Origin: Bacillota bacterium | GTDB taxonomy: Bacteria > Sysuimicrobiota > Sysuimicrobiia > Sysuimicrobiales > Segetimicrobiaceae | Length of the DNA: 64,000 bases | Direction: 5' to 3' | Assembly (NCBI GenBank): GCA_021324975.1 | Contig: JAJPIA010000058.1 | Location: 1 to 64,000, forward strand | In this document: piece by piece, positions 9,298 to 19,032 of the stretch | Numbering within the stretch: the stretch's first letter is position 1 | Layout of the letters: each line of letters begins with the position of its first letter | Position numbers and translations under genes: made by a program | Notes under the pieces: model-generated | Databases searched by the model: none | What the model was told of the DNA's origin: nothing | The model's input: only the letters and a program-made list of their open reading frames with translations

Positions 9298-11559
9298 ATG
9301 ACGAGAACGACGGGTGTGTTGGACGCGACGCTGCTGACGGCCGACGATCTCTACCTGTTCAACGAAGGGAGCCACCTGCGACTCTACGACAAGCTCGGCG
9401 CACATTTGATGACGGTCGATGGCATGCCGGGCGTGTACTTCGCGGTGTGGGCGCCGAACGCGGAGCACGTCTCGGTCATCGGGGACTTCAACCAGTGGGA
9501 CCGGCGGGCGCATCCGCTCCGGCCGCGCGGCTCGTCCGGCATCTGGGAAGGGTTTGTCCCCGGGCTGCCTCCCGGCAGCCTGTACAAGTACCACATCGTG
9601 ACCCGGGGCGGCGGCTATGAGGTGGAGAAGGCCGACCCCTTCGCGCTGCGCACCGAGGAGCCGCCGCGCACGGCCTCCATCGTGTGGGACCTCGGGTACA
9701 CGTGGGGCGACGGAGCGTGGATGGCGGCCCGCGGCCGCCGGAACGTGCTCCAGGCACCCGTCGCCATCTTCGAGGTGCACCTCGGGTCGTGGATGCGCGT
9801 GCCCGAGGAAGGTTGCCGCTATCTGACGTACCGCGAGCTCGCCGCCCGGCTGCCGCGCTACGTGCGGGACATGGGATTCACCCACGTGGAGTTGATGCCG
9901 GTGATGGAGCACCCATTCTACGGGTCGTGGGGGTACCAGACCACGGGCTACTTCGCGCCGACCGGCCGCTACGGCGCGCCGCAGGACTTCATGCACCTCG
10001 TGGACTCGTTTCACCGGCTCGGGATCGCCGTGATCCTGGACTGGGTGCCGTCCCACTTCCCGACGGACGAGCACGGGTTGGTCTACTTCGACGGCACGCA
10101 CGTCTACGAGCACGCCGATCCCCGGCGCGGCCTGCACCCGGATTGGAACAGCGGCATCTTCAACTACGGCCGCCACGAGGTGCGGAGCGTGCTCCTGAGC
10201 AACGCGCTGTTCTGGCTCGACAAGTACCACGCCGACGGCCTCCGCCTCGACGCGGTCGCGTCCATGCTGTACCTCGACTACTCGCGGCGCGAGGGCGAGT
10301 GGATCCCGAACGAGTACGGCGGCCGCGAGAACCTGGAGGCGATCGCGTTCCTCCGCCGGCTGAACGAGGAAGTGTACCGCCAGCACCCGTCGGCGTACAC
10401 GATCGCCGAGGAGTCCACGGCATGGCCGCAGGTGTCGCGGCCGACGAGCGGGGGCGGCCTCGGGTTTGGGTTCAAGTGGGACATGGGATGGATGCACGAC
10501 ACGCTGGTGTACATGACGCAGGATCCCGCGCACCGGAAGTACCACCACGACACGCTCACGTTTCGCGGGATCTATGCCTTTACCGAGAATTTCGTGCTGC
10601 CGCTGTCCCACGACGAGGTCGTGCACGGCAAGGGCTCGCTCTTGGCGAAGATGCCCGGCGACGACTGGCAAAAATTTGCGAACCTGCGGCTGTTGCTCGG
10701 CTACATGTACCTGCAGGCCGGGAAGAAGCTCTTGTTCATGGGCGGCGAGTTCGGGCAGTGGCGGGAGTGGCACCACGACGAGAGTTTGGACTGGCACCTG
10801 CTGACGTATTCGCCGCACCTCGGCGTCCAGCGCTGGGTGCGCGCGCTGAACCGCGTGTACCGCGAGCGGCCGGCGCTGCACGAGTGGGACTGCGACCCGC
10901 GCGGCTTCGCGTGGATCGATTGCGGGGACCGCGATCAGAGCGTGGTCAGCCTGCTCCGCCGCGGCCGGTCGCCCGGCCCCCTGATCGCCGGCGTGCTGAA
11001 CTTCACGCCTGTGCCGCGGCACGGGTATCGCATCGGCGTGCCGCGGGGCGGGGTGTGGCGCGAGCTGTTGAACAGCGACGCGCGGGAGTACGGGGGCAGC
11101 GGGGTGCTGAACGGCAGCACCTTCGCGGAGCCGATCCCGCTCCACGGCCATCCGCTATCGGTGGCGTTGACCCTGCCGCCGCTCGGCGCGGTGTTCCTCG
11201 AGAGCGATGCCGTGGTCCCCTGGGACACGGCGGCCGCCGAGTCGTCGTGGGAGCAAGAGACCCTTGGGACACGGGCGGACGGACCGGCCGGTCCCGAGAC
11301 GGGGGAACGCATCGTCCGGGTGGATGGGCACGCTCGTCTCGAGGGTTCCGCCGCGGATGGTCCGGCCGCCTGCGGCGAGGCGCGCGTCGCGGCTCGCCGC
11401 TTGGCTGCGTTGATCTGGGCGCTCGAACAGGAGCGCCGGGCCCCCATGGTGCCGGCGGTGCTCCAGTATGTCTTCGAGGGCGTATCGGCCGAGCTCACAC
11501 ATCGCCGTCACGCCCTGGAGTTGGACCGGCGGTTGGTGGCGATCGGCGCGGGCTGCTGA
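9298..11559 (+). CDS. glgB: 1,4-alpha-glucan branching enzyme with extra C-terminal region
   Basis: GH13 enzyme (753 aa) that makes alpha-1,6 branches in glycogen. A CBM48 domain (about 25-125, with [18 protein letters not shown]) precedes the TIM barrel. Catalytic residues are visible: nucleophile Asp317 in LRLDAVASM, acid/base Glu371 in IAEESTAWP and Asp439 in [12 protein letters not shown]. The all-beta C-terminal domain ends near residue 635 ([11 protein letters not shown]). A further tail of about 115 residues is unusual: an acidic Gly/Pro-rich linker, then predicted helices rich in Ala and Arg ([19 protein letters not shown], with [13 protein letters not shown]) with no family I recognise. 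A good binding site (GGGAGGTG) precedes the ATG. Confidence 0.93.
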   Translation: MTRTTGVLDATLLTADDLYLFNEGSHLRLYDKLGAHLMTVDGMPGVYFAVWAPNAEHVSVIGDFNQWDRRAHPLRPRGSSGIWEGFVPGLPPGSLYKYHIVTRGGGYEVEKADPFALRTEEPPRTASIVWDLGYTWGDGAWMAARGRRNVLQAPVAIFEVHLGSWMRVPEEGCRYLTYRELAARLPRYVRDMGFTHVELMPVMEHPFYGSWGYQTTGYFAPTGRYGAPQDFMHLVDSFHRLGIAVILDWVPSHFPTDEHGLVYFDGTHVYEHADPRRGLHPDWNSGIFNYGRHEVRSVLLSNALFWLDKYHADGLRLDAVASMLYLDYSRREGEWIPNEYGGRENLEAIAFLRRLNEEVYRQHPSAYTIAEESTAWPQVSRPTSGGGLGFGFKWDMGWMHDTLVYMTQDPAHRKYHHDTLTFRGIYAFTENFVLPLSHDEVVHGKGSLLAKMPGDDWQKFANLRLLLGYMYLQAGKKLLFMGGEFGQWREWHHDESLDWHLLTYSPHLGVQRWVRALNRVYRERPALHEWDCDPRGFAWIDCGDRDQSVVSLLRRGRSPGPLIAGVLNFTPVPRHGYRIGVPRGGVWRELLNSDAREYGGSGVLNGSTFAEPIPLHGHPLSVALTLPPLGAVFLESDAVVPWDTAAAESSWEQETLGTRADGPAGPETGERIVRVDGHARLEGSAADGPAACGEARVAARRLAALIWALEQERRAPMVPAVLQYVFEGVSAELTHRRHALELDRRLVAIGAGC

Positions 11560-11704
11560 TTCGCCGCCCGCGCCAACCCACGACATCGGCCGTCCGCGGA
11601 ACGCTTGCACGCCGCTCGATTGCAACGCGCGCTCCTCGCGCCGCAGGAAGCCCGCGCGCTCGCCGTGAAGCAGGCCATCGCATCTCCACTCCGGGAGGCC
11701 TCCG

Positions 11705-13690
11705 TTGTCTAGTACCGCGCGCGTCATCCGACCCGATCACCTCGCCAATGCCGTTGTCGTCTCGGACGCGCAAGTCTCGCCCGACGGCCGGCTCGTCGCA
11801 TATACCCGCACGGAGACGGACCTGGCAAACGACGCGTATCGCGCCGCGATCTGGCTGGTGACGGACGCGGGCACGGACCACATCCAGCTCACGCGAGGAT
11901 CGGGCCGGGACTGGGCGCCGCGCTGGTCGCCCGACGGGCGCTGGCTCGCGTTTCTCTCCGATCGCGACGGGCGCAAGGCCCAGCTCTACTTGCTCCCGCT
12001 CGCGGGCGGCGAGCCGGAGCGCCTGACGGCCCTTCCGGGTGGCGCGGGGCCGGCCGTGTGGTCACCCGACGGTTCGCGGCTGGCGTTCTCGGCGCGCGTG
12101 GCCAAGGAGCCGGCGCCGCAGAACGGCGGCGAACACGAACGGTGGACGCAGGGGCCGCGGGTCGTGACCCGCGCCCAGTACAAGACCGACGGCGCCGGCT
12201 ACACGTTCGACGCGGTGGCGCACGTCTTCGTGGCGGCGCTGGAGAGCGGCGAGGTCACGCAGCGAACGGCCGGCGACGCGGAGCATGTCACGCCTGCGTG
12301 GTCGCCGGACGGCCGGCACATCGCGTACGCACGCACCCGGGGCGGGGCGATGGACTACAACCTCTTCGACCTGTGGGTGATGGACGCCGACGGCGGCAAC
12401 GCCCGGCGCCTGACGGACGCCGTCGGCCGCGTGGTCGCGCCCTCGTGGTCGCCCGACGGCCGGTTGATCGCCTGTTACGGCCACGATGAGCAGGAGTTCG
12501 GGCTCGGCGACGCCATGGTGCGGGTGTGGGTGGTGCCTGCCGCGGGCGGCGGCGCCCGCGCGCTCACCGCCGCCTATCCTCGCGCTGTCGCGCTGGCGCG
12601 CCCGCCGGAAGCGACGCCATCGCCCGCGTGGTCGCCGGACGGCCGCACGGTCGCCGTGCCGGTCGCGGACGCCGGCAACGTGCACGTCGCGAGGGTGTCC
12701 GTTGAGGACGGGGACGTCCGGACCATCGTCGGCGGTGAGCGTCAGGTGCAAGGCTTTTCGGCCGCCGCCGGACGCATCGCGTTTTGCGCTACGTCGTGGG
12801 ACGCTCCCGGGAACGCCTACCTGTGCCGGGAGAACGGGACGAACGAACTGCCGCTGCGGCAAGAGCGCGTGGACGTGGAGGGGGCGGCGCTCCCCCGCGT
12901 GGAGCATCGCGTGTTTGCGAGCCCGCACGGGGGCGATCTCGATGGGTGGATCGTCCATCCGGTGGAGCGCGGCCGCGGCCCGGCTCCGCTGCTTGTCGAG
13001 ATCCACGGCGGCCCGCACAGCTACCACGGCAACGCGTTTCCCATCGGGACGTTCCACGCGTACGTCCTGGCGTCCAGAGGGTGGGCGGTGCTCGAATTGA
13101 ACCCTACAGGATCGGGCTCGTACGACAAGGCATTCGCCCACGGGATCCGGGGCCGCTGGGGTGAGCACGACCTCGCGGAGCAGCTGGCCGCGGTGGACGA
13201 TCTCGTCGCGGCCGGGGTGGCGGATCCGGCGCGGCTCGCCGTCAGCGGGTACTCGTACGGCGGGTTCATGACCGCGTGGACGATCACGCATACGGACCGA
13301 TTCAAGGCCGCCGCGGTCGGGGCTCCCGTGGTGAACTTCGAATCGTTCCACGGCACGTCCGACATCGGGCCGTGGTTCAGCGCCTGGGAGACGGGGGGTG
13401 ACCTCGTCGGGCACCGCGAGCTGTACCGGCGGCTCTCCCCGATCAACTATGCCGAGCGGGTCGTCACGCCGACGCTGATCGTGCACGGCGAGGCCGATGA
13501 CCGCTGCCCGATCGGGCAGGGCGAGGAGTTGTATGTGGCCCTCGCGTCGATCGGCCGGGTGCCGGTGGAGTTCGTGCGTTACCCCGGCCAGAGCCATGCG
13601 TTTCGGGGCAGCGGCCGCCCCAGTCACCGGCTCGACGTCGTCGCGCGTCTCGCCGATTGGGTGGAGCGGTACACGCTCGAAAACCGATAG
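11705..13690 (+). CDS. S9 family (prolyl oligopeptidase-type) serine peptidase
   Basis: Cytoplasmic oligopeptidase (661 aa) of the acylaminoacyl-peptidase/dipeptidyl-peptidase branch. The first about 390 residues form a beta-propeller of PD40-type blades, with WSPDG or SPDGR recurring at least five times. The C-terminal alpha/beta hydrolase carries Ser517 in GYSYGGFM, Asp598 in HGEADDRCP and His631 in GQSHAF. No signal peptide is present. The start is TTG 11705, preceded by GGGAGG; an ATG start is not available near the N-terminal homology. It probably trims short peptides brought in by the ABC importers. It is convergent with the hydantoinase genes. Confidence 0.92.
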   Translation: MSSTARVIRPDHLANAVVVSDAQVSPDGRLVAYTRTETDLANDAYRAAIWLVTDAGTDHIQLTRGSGRDWAPRWSPDGRWLAFLSDRDGRKAQLYLLPLAGGEPERLTALPGGAGPAVWSPDGSRLAFSARVAKEPAPQNGGEHERWTQGPRVVTRAQYKTDGAGYTFDAVAHVFVAALESGEVTQRTAGDAEHVTPAWSPDGRHIAYARTRGGAMDYNLFDLWVMDADGGNARRLTDAVGRVVAPSWSPDGRLIACYGHDEQEFGLGDAMVRVWVVPAAGGGARALTAAYPRAVALARPPEATPSPAWSPDGRTVAVPVADAGNVHVARVSVEDGDVRTIVGGERQVQGFSAAAGRIAFCATSWDAPGNAYLCRENGTNELPLRQERVDVEGAALPRVEHRVFASPHGGDLDGWIVHPVERGRGPAPLLVEIHGGPHSYHGNAFPIGTFHAYVLASRGWAVLELNPTGSGSYDKAFAHGIRGRWGEHDLAEQLAAVDDLVAAGVADPARLAVSGYSYGGFMTAWTITHTDRFKAAAVGAPVVNFESFHGTSDIGPWFSAWETGGDLVGHRELYRRLSPINYAERVVTPTLIVHGEADDRCPIGQGEELYVALASIGRVPVEFVRYPGQSHAFRGSGRPSHRLDVVARLADWVERYTLENR

Positions 13691-13838
13691 TACACCATGG
13701 CCTTACTTCGGCAAGGGTCGGAGCTAGGCGGACCTGCCCTCCGCTACACGCCCAACGCCCGCTTCGGCCATGTCCGCCCAGCCTGTCTACCCTGGTCGCA
13801 CATCCGACGCGAGGCAATTGGTCGCCGCGCGACCGCGG

Positions 13839-15548
13839 TCAGGCGCCGCGCGAGGGCTCGTCTCGCCGTGCGCGGCCGCCGTCCGCCGTGACCCCGTAGG
13901 CCCTCGCGCCGTCCGCGGTGACGTAGCCTTCGTCGAGATCGGCCTGGACCGCCGCGAGGGGCCGGTCTCCCGGCGCGCCGTAGCCGCTTCCGCCGGCGAT
14001 CTCGATCGTTGCCCGCTCCGCGGGCGTGCGGAGCTCAGCCACGCCGTCGCCGCCGTTCCGGCGCGGGCGTCCGTCGCCGCCGCCACCATCGAGGAGGTAG
14101 GCGTCCGCCAGCCGGCCCGGGAGGCCCCCGTGCAGTCCCGGCGTGATGACGCGCCGGCCGTGCGGCCGGAAGTCGACCAGGACCGGCTGCGGGACGGGCT
14201 CGAGGAGGCGCATCCGAACCCGCTGGCCGAGCCCGCCGCGAAAGCGGCCGGGACCGCCGGAGTCCGGAATGAGCTCCTTGCACTCGACGAGCAGCGGGGT
14301 GCGGCTTTCGAACATCTCCACGGACACGTTGGCCGCCGACGTCGGATACAGGAGCGCGGACTTGCCGTCGCCGTGCGCGCTTGCGCCCTGGCCGCCGCCC
14401 TGGAACAGGTGGTCATTGAACACTCGGCCCGCCGCGTCGAACCCGTACGCCCCCATCCCGATCGGCAGACCCGTGAACGCCTGGACGCGGTCCGGCAGCA
14501 CCGGCGCCAGCGCCATGAACACGGCGGGGCCGAGGTACCATCCCGTGTGCGTCCGCTCGTTCACCGAGGCGGGATGCCGGCAGTTGAGCACCGAGCCGTC
14601 GGGCGCGATCACGTGGAAGGGACGGTAGCATCCTGCGTTCGACCGGATCTCAGGCGTGAGGATCGATTTGAGCACATACGTGGTGTGGGCCGCCGTGTAG
14701 TGATACGTGCAGTTGACCCCGCCGCGCGGCAGCTGCGGCGGCGCGCCGGTCCAGTCGACGGTGATCTCGTCGCCGTGGACCGTGACCGCGCAGGGTAACC
14801 GCAGCGGTTCGGCGAGGCCGTCGACCCCCACCTCGCTGCGATACGTGCCCTCGGGGACGGTCCGAATCGCATCGCGCATGGCCCGCTCGGCGCGTGACTG
14901 CACCTCGCGCGCGAGCTCGGCAAGCGAGTCCAGGCCGTACTCGTCCATGAACGCGACCAGACGCGCCGCGCCGACCTGGTTGCTGCTCACCTGCGCCTGG
15001 ATGTCGCCGAGCACCATCTCTGGGCGGCGCACGTTGGCCCGGATCATCGCCATGAGATCGTCGTTGGGCGCCCCGCCGCGGTACAGCTTGAGGGGCGGGA
15101 TCTGCAGCCCTTCGTCGTAGATCTCGCGCGCGCTGAGCGAGTCGCGGGTGCCGCCGATGTCGGAGCAGTGCCCGATCGACCCGACCAGCCCGACGAGCGT
15201 CCCCCGGCGAAACACCGGCGTCACGACCGCGAGATCGTACAGGTGGCCCGCACAGATCCACGGGTCGTTGGTGACGAGCACGTCCCCCGGGGCGAGCGTC
15301 TGCCGGGGAAACGCTTCCAGCATCCGGCGCACGGCCAGTGGCAGCGTCAAGTTGAAGACCGGCATGGAGCGCGGGGAGTGGGCGATCGACTCCGCGTCCG
15401 CGTCGAACAGCTCGCACCCGAAGTCCTGGGCCTCGCCGATGATCGTGCTGAACGCGGTCCGCCAGATCGTAATCCAACATTCCTCCGCGATGTTGACGAG
15501 GCGGCTCCACATGATCTCGAGCGCCACCGGATCGAACCGGGACGTCAT
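13839..15548 (-). CDS. hyuB: Hydantoinase B / oxoprolinase beta-type subunit
   Basis: Subunit B (569 aa) of an ATP-dependent hydantoinase/5-oxoprolinase/acetone carboxylase-family complex. Family landmarks are the N-terminus DPVALEIMWSRLVNIAEEC, VTNDPWICAGHLYDLAVV and GHCSDIGGTRDS (likely metal or nucleotide contacts), and GAYGFDAAGR near the C-terminal third. The ATG at 15548 has GGAGG 6-7 bases upstream and overlaps the hyuA stop by 4 bases, so translation is coupled. The substrate could be a hydantoin, 5-oxoproline or another cyclic amide. The Gly-rich segment followed by ERATIEIAGGSGYGAPGDR is normal for the family. Confidence 0.9.
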   Translation of the reverse strand: MTSRFDPVALEIMWSRLVNIAEECWITIWRTAFSTIIGEAQDFGCELFDADAESIAHSPRSMPVFNLTLPLAVRRMLEAFPRQTLAPGDVLVTNDPWICAGHLYDLAVVTPVFRRGTLVGLVGSIGHCSDIGGTRDSLSAREIYDEGLQIPPLKLYRGGAPNDDLMAMIRANVRRPEMVLGDIQAQVSSNQVGAARLVAFMDEYGLDSLAELAREVQSRAERAMRDAIRTVPEGTYRSEVGVDGLAEPLRLPCAVTVHGDEITVDWTGAPPQLPRGGVNCTYHYTAAHTTYVLKSILTPEIRSNAGCYRPFHVIAPDGSVLNCRHPASVNERTHTGWYLGPAVFMALAPVLPDRVQAFTGLPIGMGAYGFDAAGRVFNDHLFQGGGQGASAHGDGKSALLYPTSAANVSVEMFESRTPLLVECKELIPDSGGPGRFRGGLGQRVRMRLLEPVPQPVLVDFRPHGRRVITPGLHGGLPGRLADAYLLDGGGGDGRPRRNGGDGVAELRTPAERATIEIAGGSGYGAPGDRPLAAVQADLDEGYVTADGARAYGVTADGGRARRDEPSRGA

Positions 15549-17659
15549 GATGATCCTCCGGCGGCGTGGGATCGGCCAACCCGAAGCAGCAAGTTCGAGA
15601 CGGCGTCCACCGACAGGGTATCGCCGGGGCCGACGACCGTGGTGGCTTCCCGCTCCTCCACGATCGCGGGGCCGGGCACCGCGCATCCGGGCCGCAGCCG
15701 GTACCGGTCGTACACGGGGACGTCCGCGAACCCTTCCGTCTCCGGGAAGTAGGCGCGCCGCCGGCCACGTAGCGCGGCCGCGGGACTGGCCGAAGGATCG
15801 ATCTCGCGACGCGGCAACGCGATCTCCGGGCGCGGACCCGTGACGAGCACGCGCCAGTTCAGGACCTGGATCGGCCGGTCCGGGAGGAACGTCCCGTACA
15901 GCCGGCGGTACTCCGCTTCGAACGTCGTGGTGAGGCCGGCCGCGGCCGCGGCGGTGAGCTCCCCGTCCGGCACCGCCACCTCGATGTCGTGGAACTGCCC
16001 CGCGAGCCGCATCTCGGCGCGCCGGTGGCTCGCGACCGCCCCGGCAGGCACCCCCGCGTCGAGCAGCATCGCGCTCCCGTCCGCTTCCATGCGCCGGTAG
16101 AGCGCGTCGACTGCGGGCCAGTCCAGGTTGTCCAGCAGCCCGGGCAGCGAGTGGACGAGATCCACGCTCGTCGGCGACACGAGAAATCCAAGCGCCGACG
16201 CCACGCCGGACGCGGGCGGCACGACGACGTCGCGCAGGCCGAGAATGCGGGCGACGCGCGCGGCATGGGCCGGACCCGCGCCGCCGAACGCGACCATGGC
16301 AAAGCGGCGGGGATCCTGCCCGCGCTCGATGAGGTAGACGCGCGCCGCGGCCGCCATGTTCTCGGCCACGATCTCGTGGATGCCCCAGGCCGCGGCCACG
16401 GCGTCGATCCGCAGCTGCGCGCCGAGCCGCTCGAGCGCGGTCTGCGCGGCGCGCGCGTCGAGCGGCATCGCCCCGCCCAGGAAATAGCCGGGATCGAAGT
16501 AGCCGAGCGCCACGCAGGCGTCCGTGACGGTCGGCTCGGTCCCGCCGCGCCCGTAGCACGCCGGCCCCGGGTCGGCGCCCGCGCTGTGCGGGCCCACCTT
16601 GAGGAGGCCGAGCGCGTCGACGCGGGCGATGGAGCCGCCGCCCGCGCCGATCTCCATCATATCCACGACCGGCACCGTCACCGGCAGCCCGGACCCTCGC
16701 TTGAACCGGTGCACCCGCGCCGCCTCGATCGACGGGGCGACCTCCGGCTGCCCGTCGCGAATGCGGCACAGCTTGGCGGTCGTCCCGCCCATGTCGAACG
16801 CGACGAGATCGCGCCGCCCCAACTGATCGCCGAAGAACGCCGTCACGAGCGCCCCGCCGGCCGGCCCCGACTCCAGCAGGCGGATCGGGAACCGCCGCGC
16901 CGCGTCCGGCGCGCTCGTCCCCCCGGACGACTGCATCAGCGTGAACCGGCCGCGGAACCCCTGCGCGGCCAGCGCCTGCTCCATGCGCTCGACGTACCTG
17001 TCGACGAGCGGTTGAACGTACGCGTTGCACACGGTCGTGCACGTGCGCTCGTACTCCCGGATCTCGGGGTCGACCTCGCTCGAGATGGAGACGCTCGCCG
17101 CCGGCAGCACCTCACGAACCGCGTCGCGCGCCGCGCGCTCGTGCGAGGCGTTGACGTAGGCGTGCAACAAGACGATGGCCACCGACTCCACGCCCTGCGC
17201 GGCGAGCACCGCGGCCGCCGCGCGCACCTCGGCGGGGTCGAGCGGCGTCACCACCTTGCCGTCGCGGGTGACGCGCTCGTCGAGCTCGAGCCGCCACCGC
17301 CGCGGGACGAGCGGCGCCGGGTATTGCAGGAAGAGGTCGTAGATATCGTAGCGCTGCTCTTTGCCCATCTCGAGGATGTCCCGAAAGCCGCGCGTGGCGA
17401 GCAGCGCCGTGCGTGCGCCGCGGCGTTCGATGATCGCGTTGGTCACGAGGGTCGTGCCGTGGATGAGCGCCGAAACGTCCGCGAGCCGGATGCGCGCCGC
17501 CTCGCACAACTCGCGTAGACCGCGAAGCGCGCCGTCCGCGGGGTCGGCCGGCGTCGTGAGCACTTTGTGCAGGCGGATGTCGCCCGTGCGATCGTCCGCG
17601 AGGACGAGATCGGTGAACGTGCCGCCGATGTCGAGCCCGATCCGATATCTTCCCGGCAT
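15545..17659 (-). CDS. hyuA: Hydantoinase A / oxoprolinase alpha-type subunit
   Basis: ATP-binding subunit A (704 aa) of the HyuAB complex. An actin-like ATPase fold begins with RIGLDIGGTFTDLVLADD, followed by TTLVTNAIIERRGA. The middle has FDMGGTTAKLCRI and IEIGAGGGSIARVD-type segments (read here as MEIGAGGGSIARVD). I use ATG 17659 because it places the DIGGTFTD motif at the family's usual distance from the N-terminus; an in-frame extension upstream has no homology character. It overlaps hyuB by ATGA. Together the proteins would hydrolyse a cyclic amide at the cost of ATP, fitting the window's peptide and amide scavenging theme. Confidence 0.92.
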   Translation of the reverse strand: MPGRYRIGLDIGGTFTDLVLADDRTGDIRLHKVLTTPADPADGALRGLRELCEAARIRLADVSALIHGTTLVTNAIIERRGARTALLATRGFRDILEMGKEQRYDIYDLFLQYPAPLVPRRWRLELDERVTRDGKVVTPLDPAEVRAAAAVLAAQGVESVAIVLLHAYVNASHERAARDAVREVLPAASVSISSEVDPEIREYERTCTTVCNAYVQPLVDRYVERMEQALAAQGFRGRFTLMQSSGGTSAPDAARRFPIRLLESGPAGGALVTAFFGDQLGRRDLVAFDMGGTTAKLCRIRDGQPEVAPSIEAARVHRFKRGSGLPVTVPVVDMMEIGAGGGSIARVDALGLLKVGPHSAGADPGPACYGRGGTEPTVTDACVALGYFDPGYFLGGAMPLDARAAQTALERLGAQLRIDAVAAAWGIHEIVAENMAAAARVYLIERGQDPRRFAMVAFGGAGPAHAARVARILGLRDVVVPPASGVASALGFLVSPTSVDLVHSLPGLLDNLDWPAVDALYRRMEADGSAMLLDAGVPAGAVASHRRAEMRLAGQFHDIEVAVPDGELTAAAAAGLTTTFEAEYRRLYGTFLPDRPIQVLNWRVLVTGPRPEIALPRREIDPSASPAAALRGRRRAYFPETEGFADVPVYDRYRLRPGCAVPGPAIVEEREATTVVGPGDTLSVDAVSNLLLRVGRSHAAGGSS

Positions 17660-17806
17660 AGCCCGGTCTTCTCCGGCGGTGATGAGGACGCCTCCGGTGC
17701 ACGGTGAGGGGCGACGCCGCTTCAGCGTAGCGGCGGTCACGGGAGTGTCCGCTTCGCCCCGGGCGTGTCGTGGTTCGGTAGGCGTGCGCGGCCGGCGCGC
17801 CGCCCC

Positions 17807-18316
17807 TCAGCCCTCTGGCTCAGCGGTTTGGACGAACAGGATGTAATCGAGATTCTGCGCTTCGATCCCGAGTTGCCGGAGCATGGCCATCGCTTGAGCG
17901 CGGTGGTGCACCTCATGCGTCACGAGTTGCGTGGCGATGTCGGCCTTGGTTGCCGTGAGCCGGAGCGTCTTGTCGGGCCGGATCAGGCGACACGCGACGG
18001 CGCGGTCCCAGTCCGTCGTCTCGGCCAGCGTGGCCCGTGTCCGCTGCGACTGCGGGGCCCAGATCCGCTCGAGATCCGCGAACGTCGGTAATCGCTCCTC
18101 CGAGACTGGCCACTCCTGGATCGGTGGGAGGGGTTCCTCGCGGAGACGCATCGACAGGAACAGCTCCGCGGCCGCGATCTCGACAAGGGTCCCGCGAAGC
18201 GATTGATATCCGAACGGAAACACTCGAGTGTACTGTTCCTGATCGAGGCCGCGCGTCCAGTCCAGGAGCTTCGCGCGGGCCTGCAGCTGCACGTCGTACA
18301 CGCGAACGAAATCCAT
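17807..18316 (-). CDS. DinB-like four-helix protein
   Basis: Small cytoplasmic protein (169 aa) with the DinB/DfsB-like four-helix pattern. The C-terminal motif THEVHHRAQAMAMLRQLG carries the usual helix-3 histidines and the following LG. The first family histidine, normally in helix 2 near the AE pair, seems absent: the text there is VEIAAAELFLSM, so the metal site may be incomplete. Family members are metal-dependent enzymes such as thiol transferases, often of unknown substrate. It starts at ATG 18316 with GGAGG-like sequence upstream, 14 bases after the chlorite-dismutase-family gene, so the two are probably co-transcribed. Confidence 0.8.
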   Translation of the reverse strand: MDFVRVYDVQLQARAKLLDWTRGLDQEQYTRVFPFGYQSLRGTLVEIAAAELFLSMRLREEPLPPIQEWPVSEERLPTFADLERIWAPQSQRTRATLAETTDWDRAVACRLIRPDKTLRLTATKADIATQLVTHEVHHRAQAMAMLRQLGIEAQNLDYILFVQTAEPEG

Positions 18317-18330
18317 AGGAGGGCGCCCCG

Positions 18331-18984
18331 CTATCCGAACACGCGCCGGACGGTCTCTTCGAGGGACCCGTAGCGGCACGCAAACGTCGGGGTATCCCGA
18401 AGGGTGTACGGCCGTCCGGCGGTGCTCCGCATCGCGGTGACGAGTTCGAGGAAACGGGTCAGGTCGTCCGTCTCGTACGCTACGACGAACTCCCAATCCG
18501 CGAGGCCCGTGCAGTACAGCAGCAACTGCTCGATGTCCTCGAATCCATGCCCCAGCCGCGCGTGCTCCGTCATCATCGTGCGGCGGATCTCCGGCGCCAA
18601 TTGGTACCATTCGTGCGTCTTGCTGAACGGGTACACGACGAGAAAGCGCCGCCGGTCGCCGGGGACTTTGACGTTGGTCCCGTCCCGCCCGGTGTACTGC
18701 GACGGGCGCACGAACCCCCACAGGCTGGCCCGGAGCTCGAGCTCCGTCTGCAGCACCCGGCGCGCGGCGTCCTGATACGCGTCCGGCTCTGCGGCGCCGA
18801 TCCAGACGCCCAGGTCGGCGTCGCCGCGCAGGCCGACCAGGGTGTACCCGTACACGGCCGCGACCCCAGGCGTGCGGGCCGCGGCCTCGAGGGCGTGCCG
18901 CGTCTGTTCGGCGGCCTGCACGGTTCGGGCTCCCGCGGGCACGCGCAGGAACAGGAACCCGTGCAGGCGTGCAGCGTCGGTCAT
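18331..18984 (-). CDS. Chlorite dismutase family protein, probable coproheme decarboxylase
   Basis: Haem-family protein (217 aa) of the chlorite dismutase/HemQ (ChdC) superfamily. Diagnostic motifs are YPFSKTHEWYQL and MMTEHARLGHGF, whose His141 corresponds to the axial haem ligand. A second domain runs from LLYCTGLADWEFVVAYETDD to the C-terminus. Proteins with this length and the KT.EWY/MM.EH signature in Gram-positive-type bacteria usually decarboxylate coproheme III in the last step of haem synthesis. True chlorite dismutases keep a distal Arg that I cannot place confidently. No other haem genes are nearby. It precedes the DinB-like gene on the same strand. Confidence 0.88.
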   Translation of the reverse strand: MTDAARLHGFLFLRVPAGARTVQAAEQTRHALEAAARTPGVAAVYGYTLVGLRGDADLGVWIGAAEPDAYQDAARRVLQTELELRASLWGFVRPSQYTGRDGTNVKVPGDRRRFLVVYPFSKTHEWYQLAPEIRRTMMTEHARLGHGFEDIEQLLLYCTGLADWEFVVAYETDDLTRFLELVTAMRSTAGRPYTLRDTPTFACRYGSLEETVRRVFG

Positions 18985-19032
18985 GGCGTTCCTCCTCGCC
19001 GGCCCACGGTCCCGCGTGCCGCCGCCGGCAGC

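Noticed and set aside
13839..17042. A single open frame covering hyuB and most of hyuA in one frame
   Set aside because: Only the part downstream of ATG 15548 matches a protein family. Upstream it is a shadow of hyuA; the binding site and ATGA overlap define the real hyuB start.
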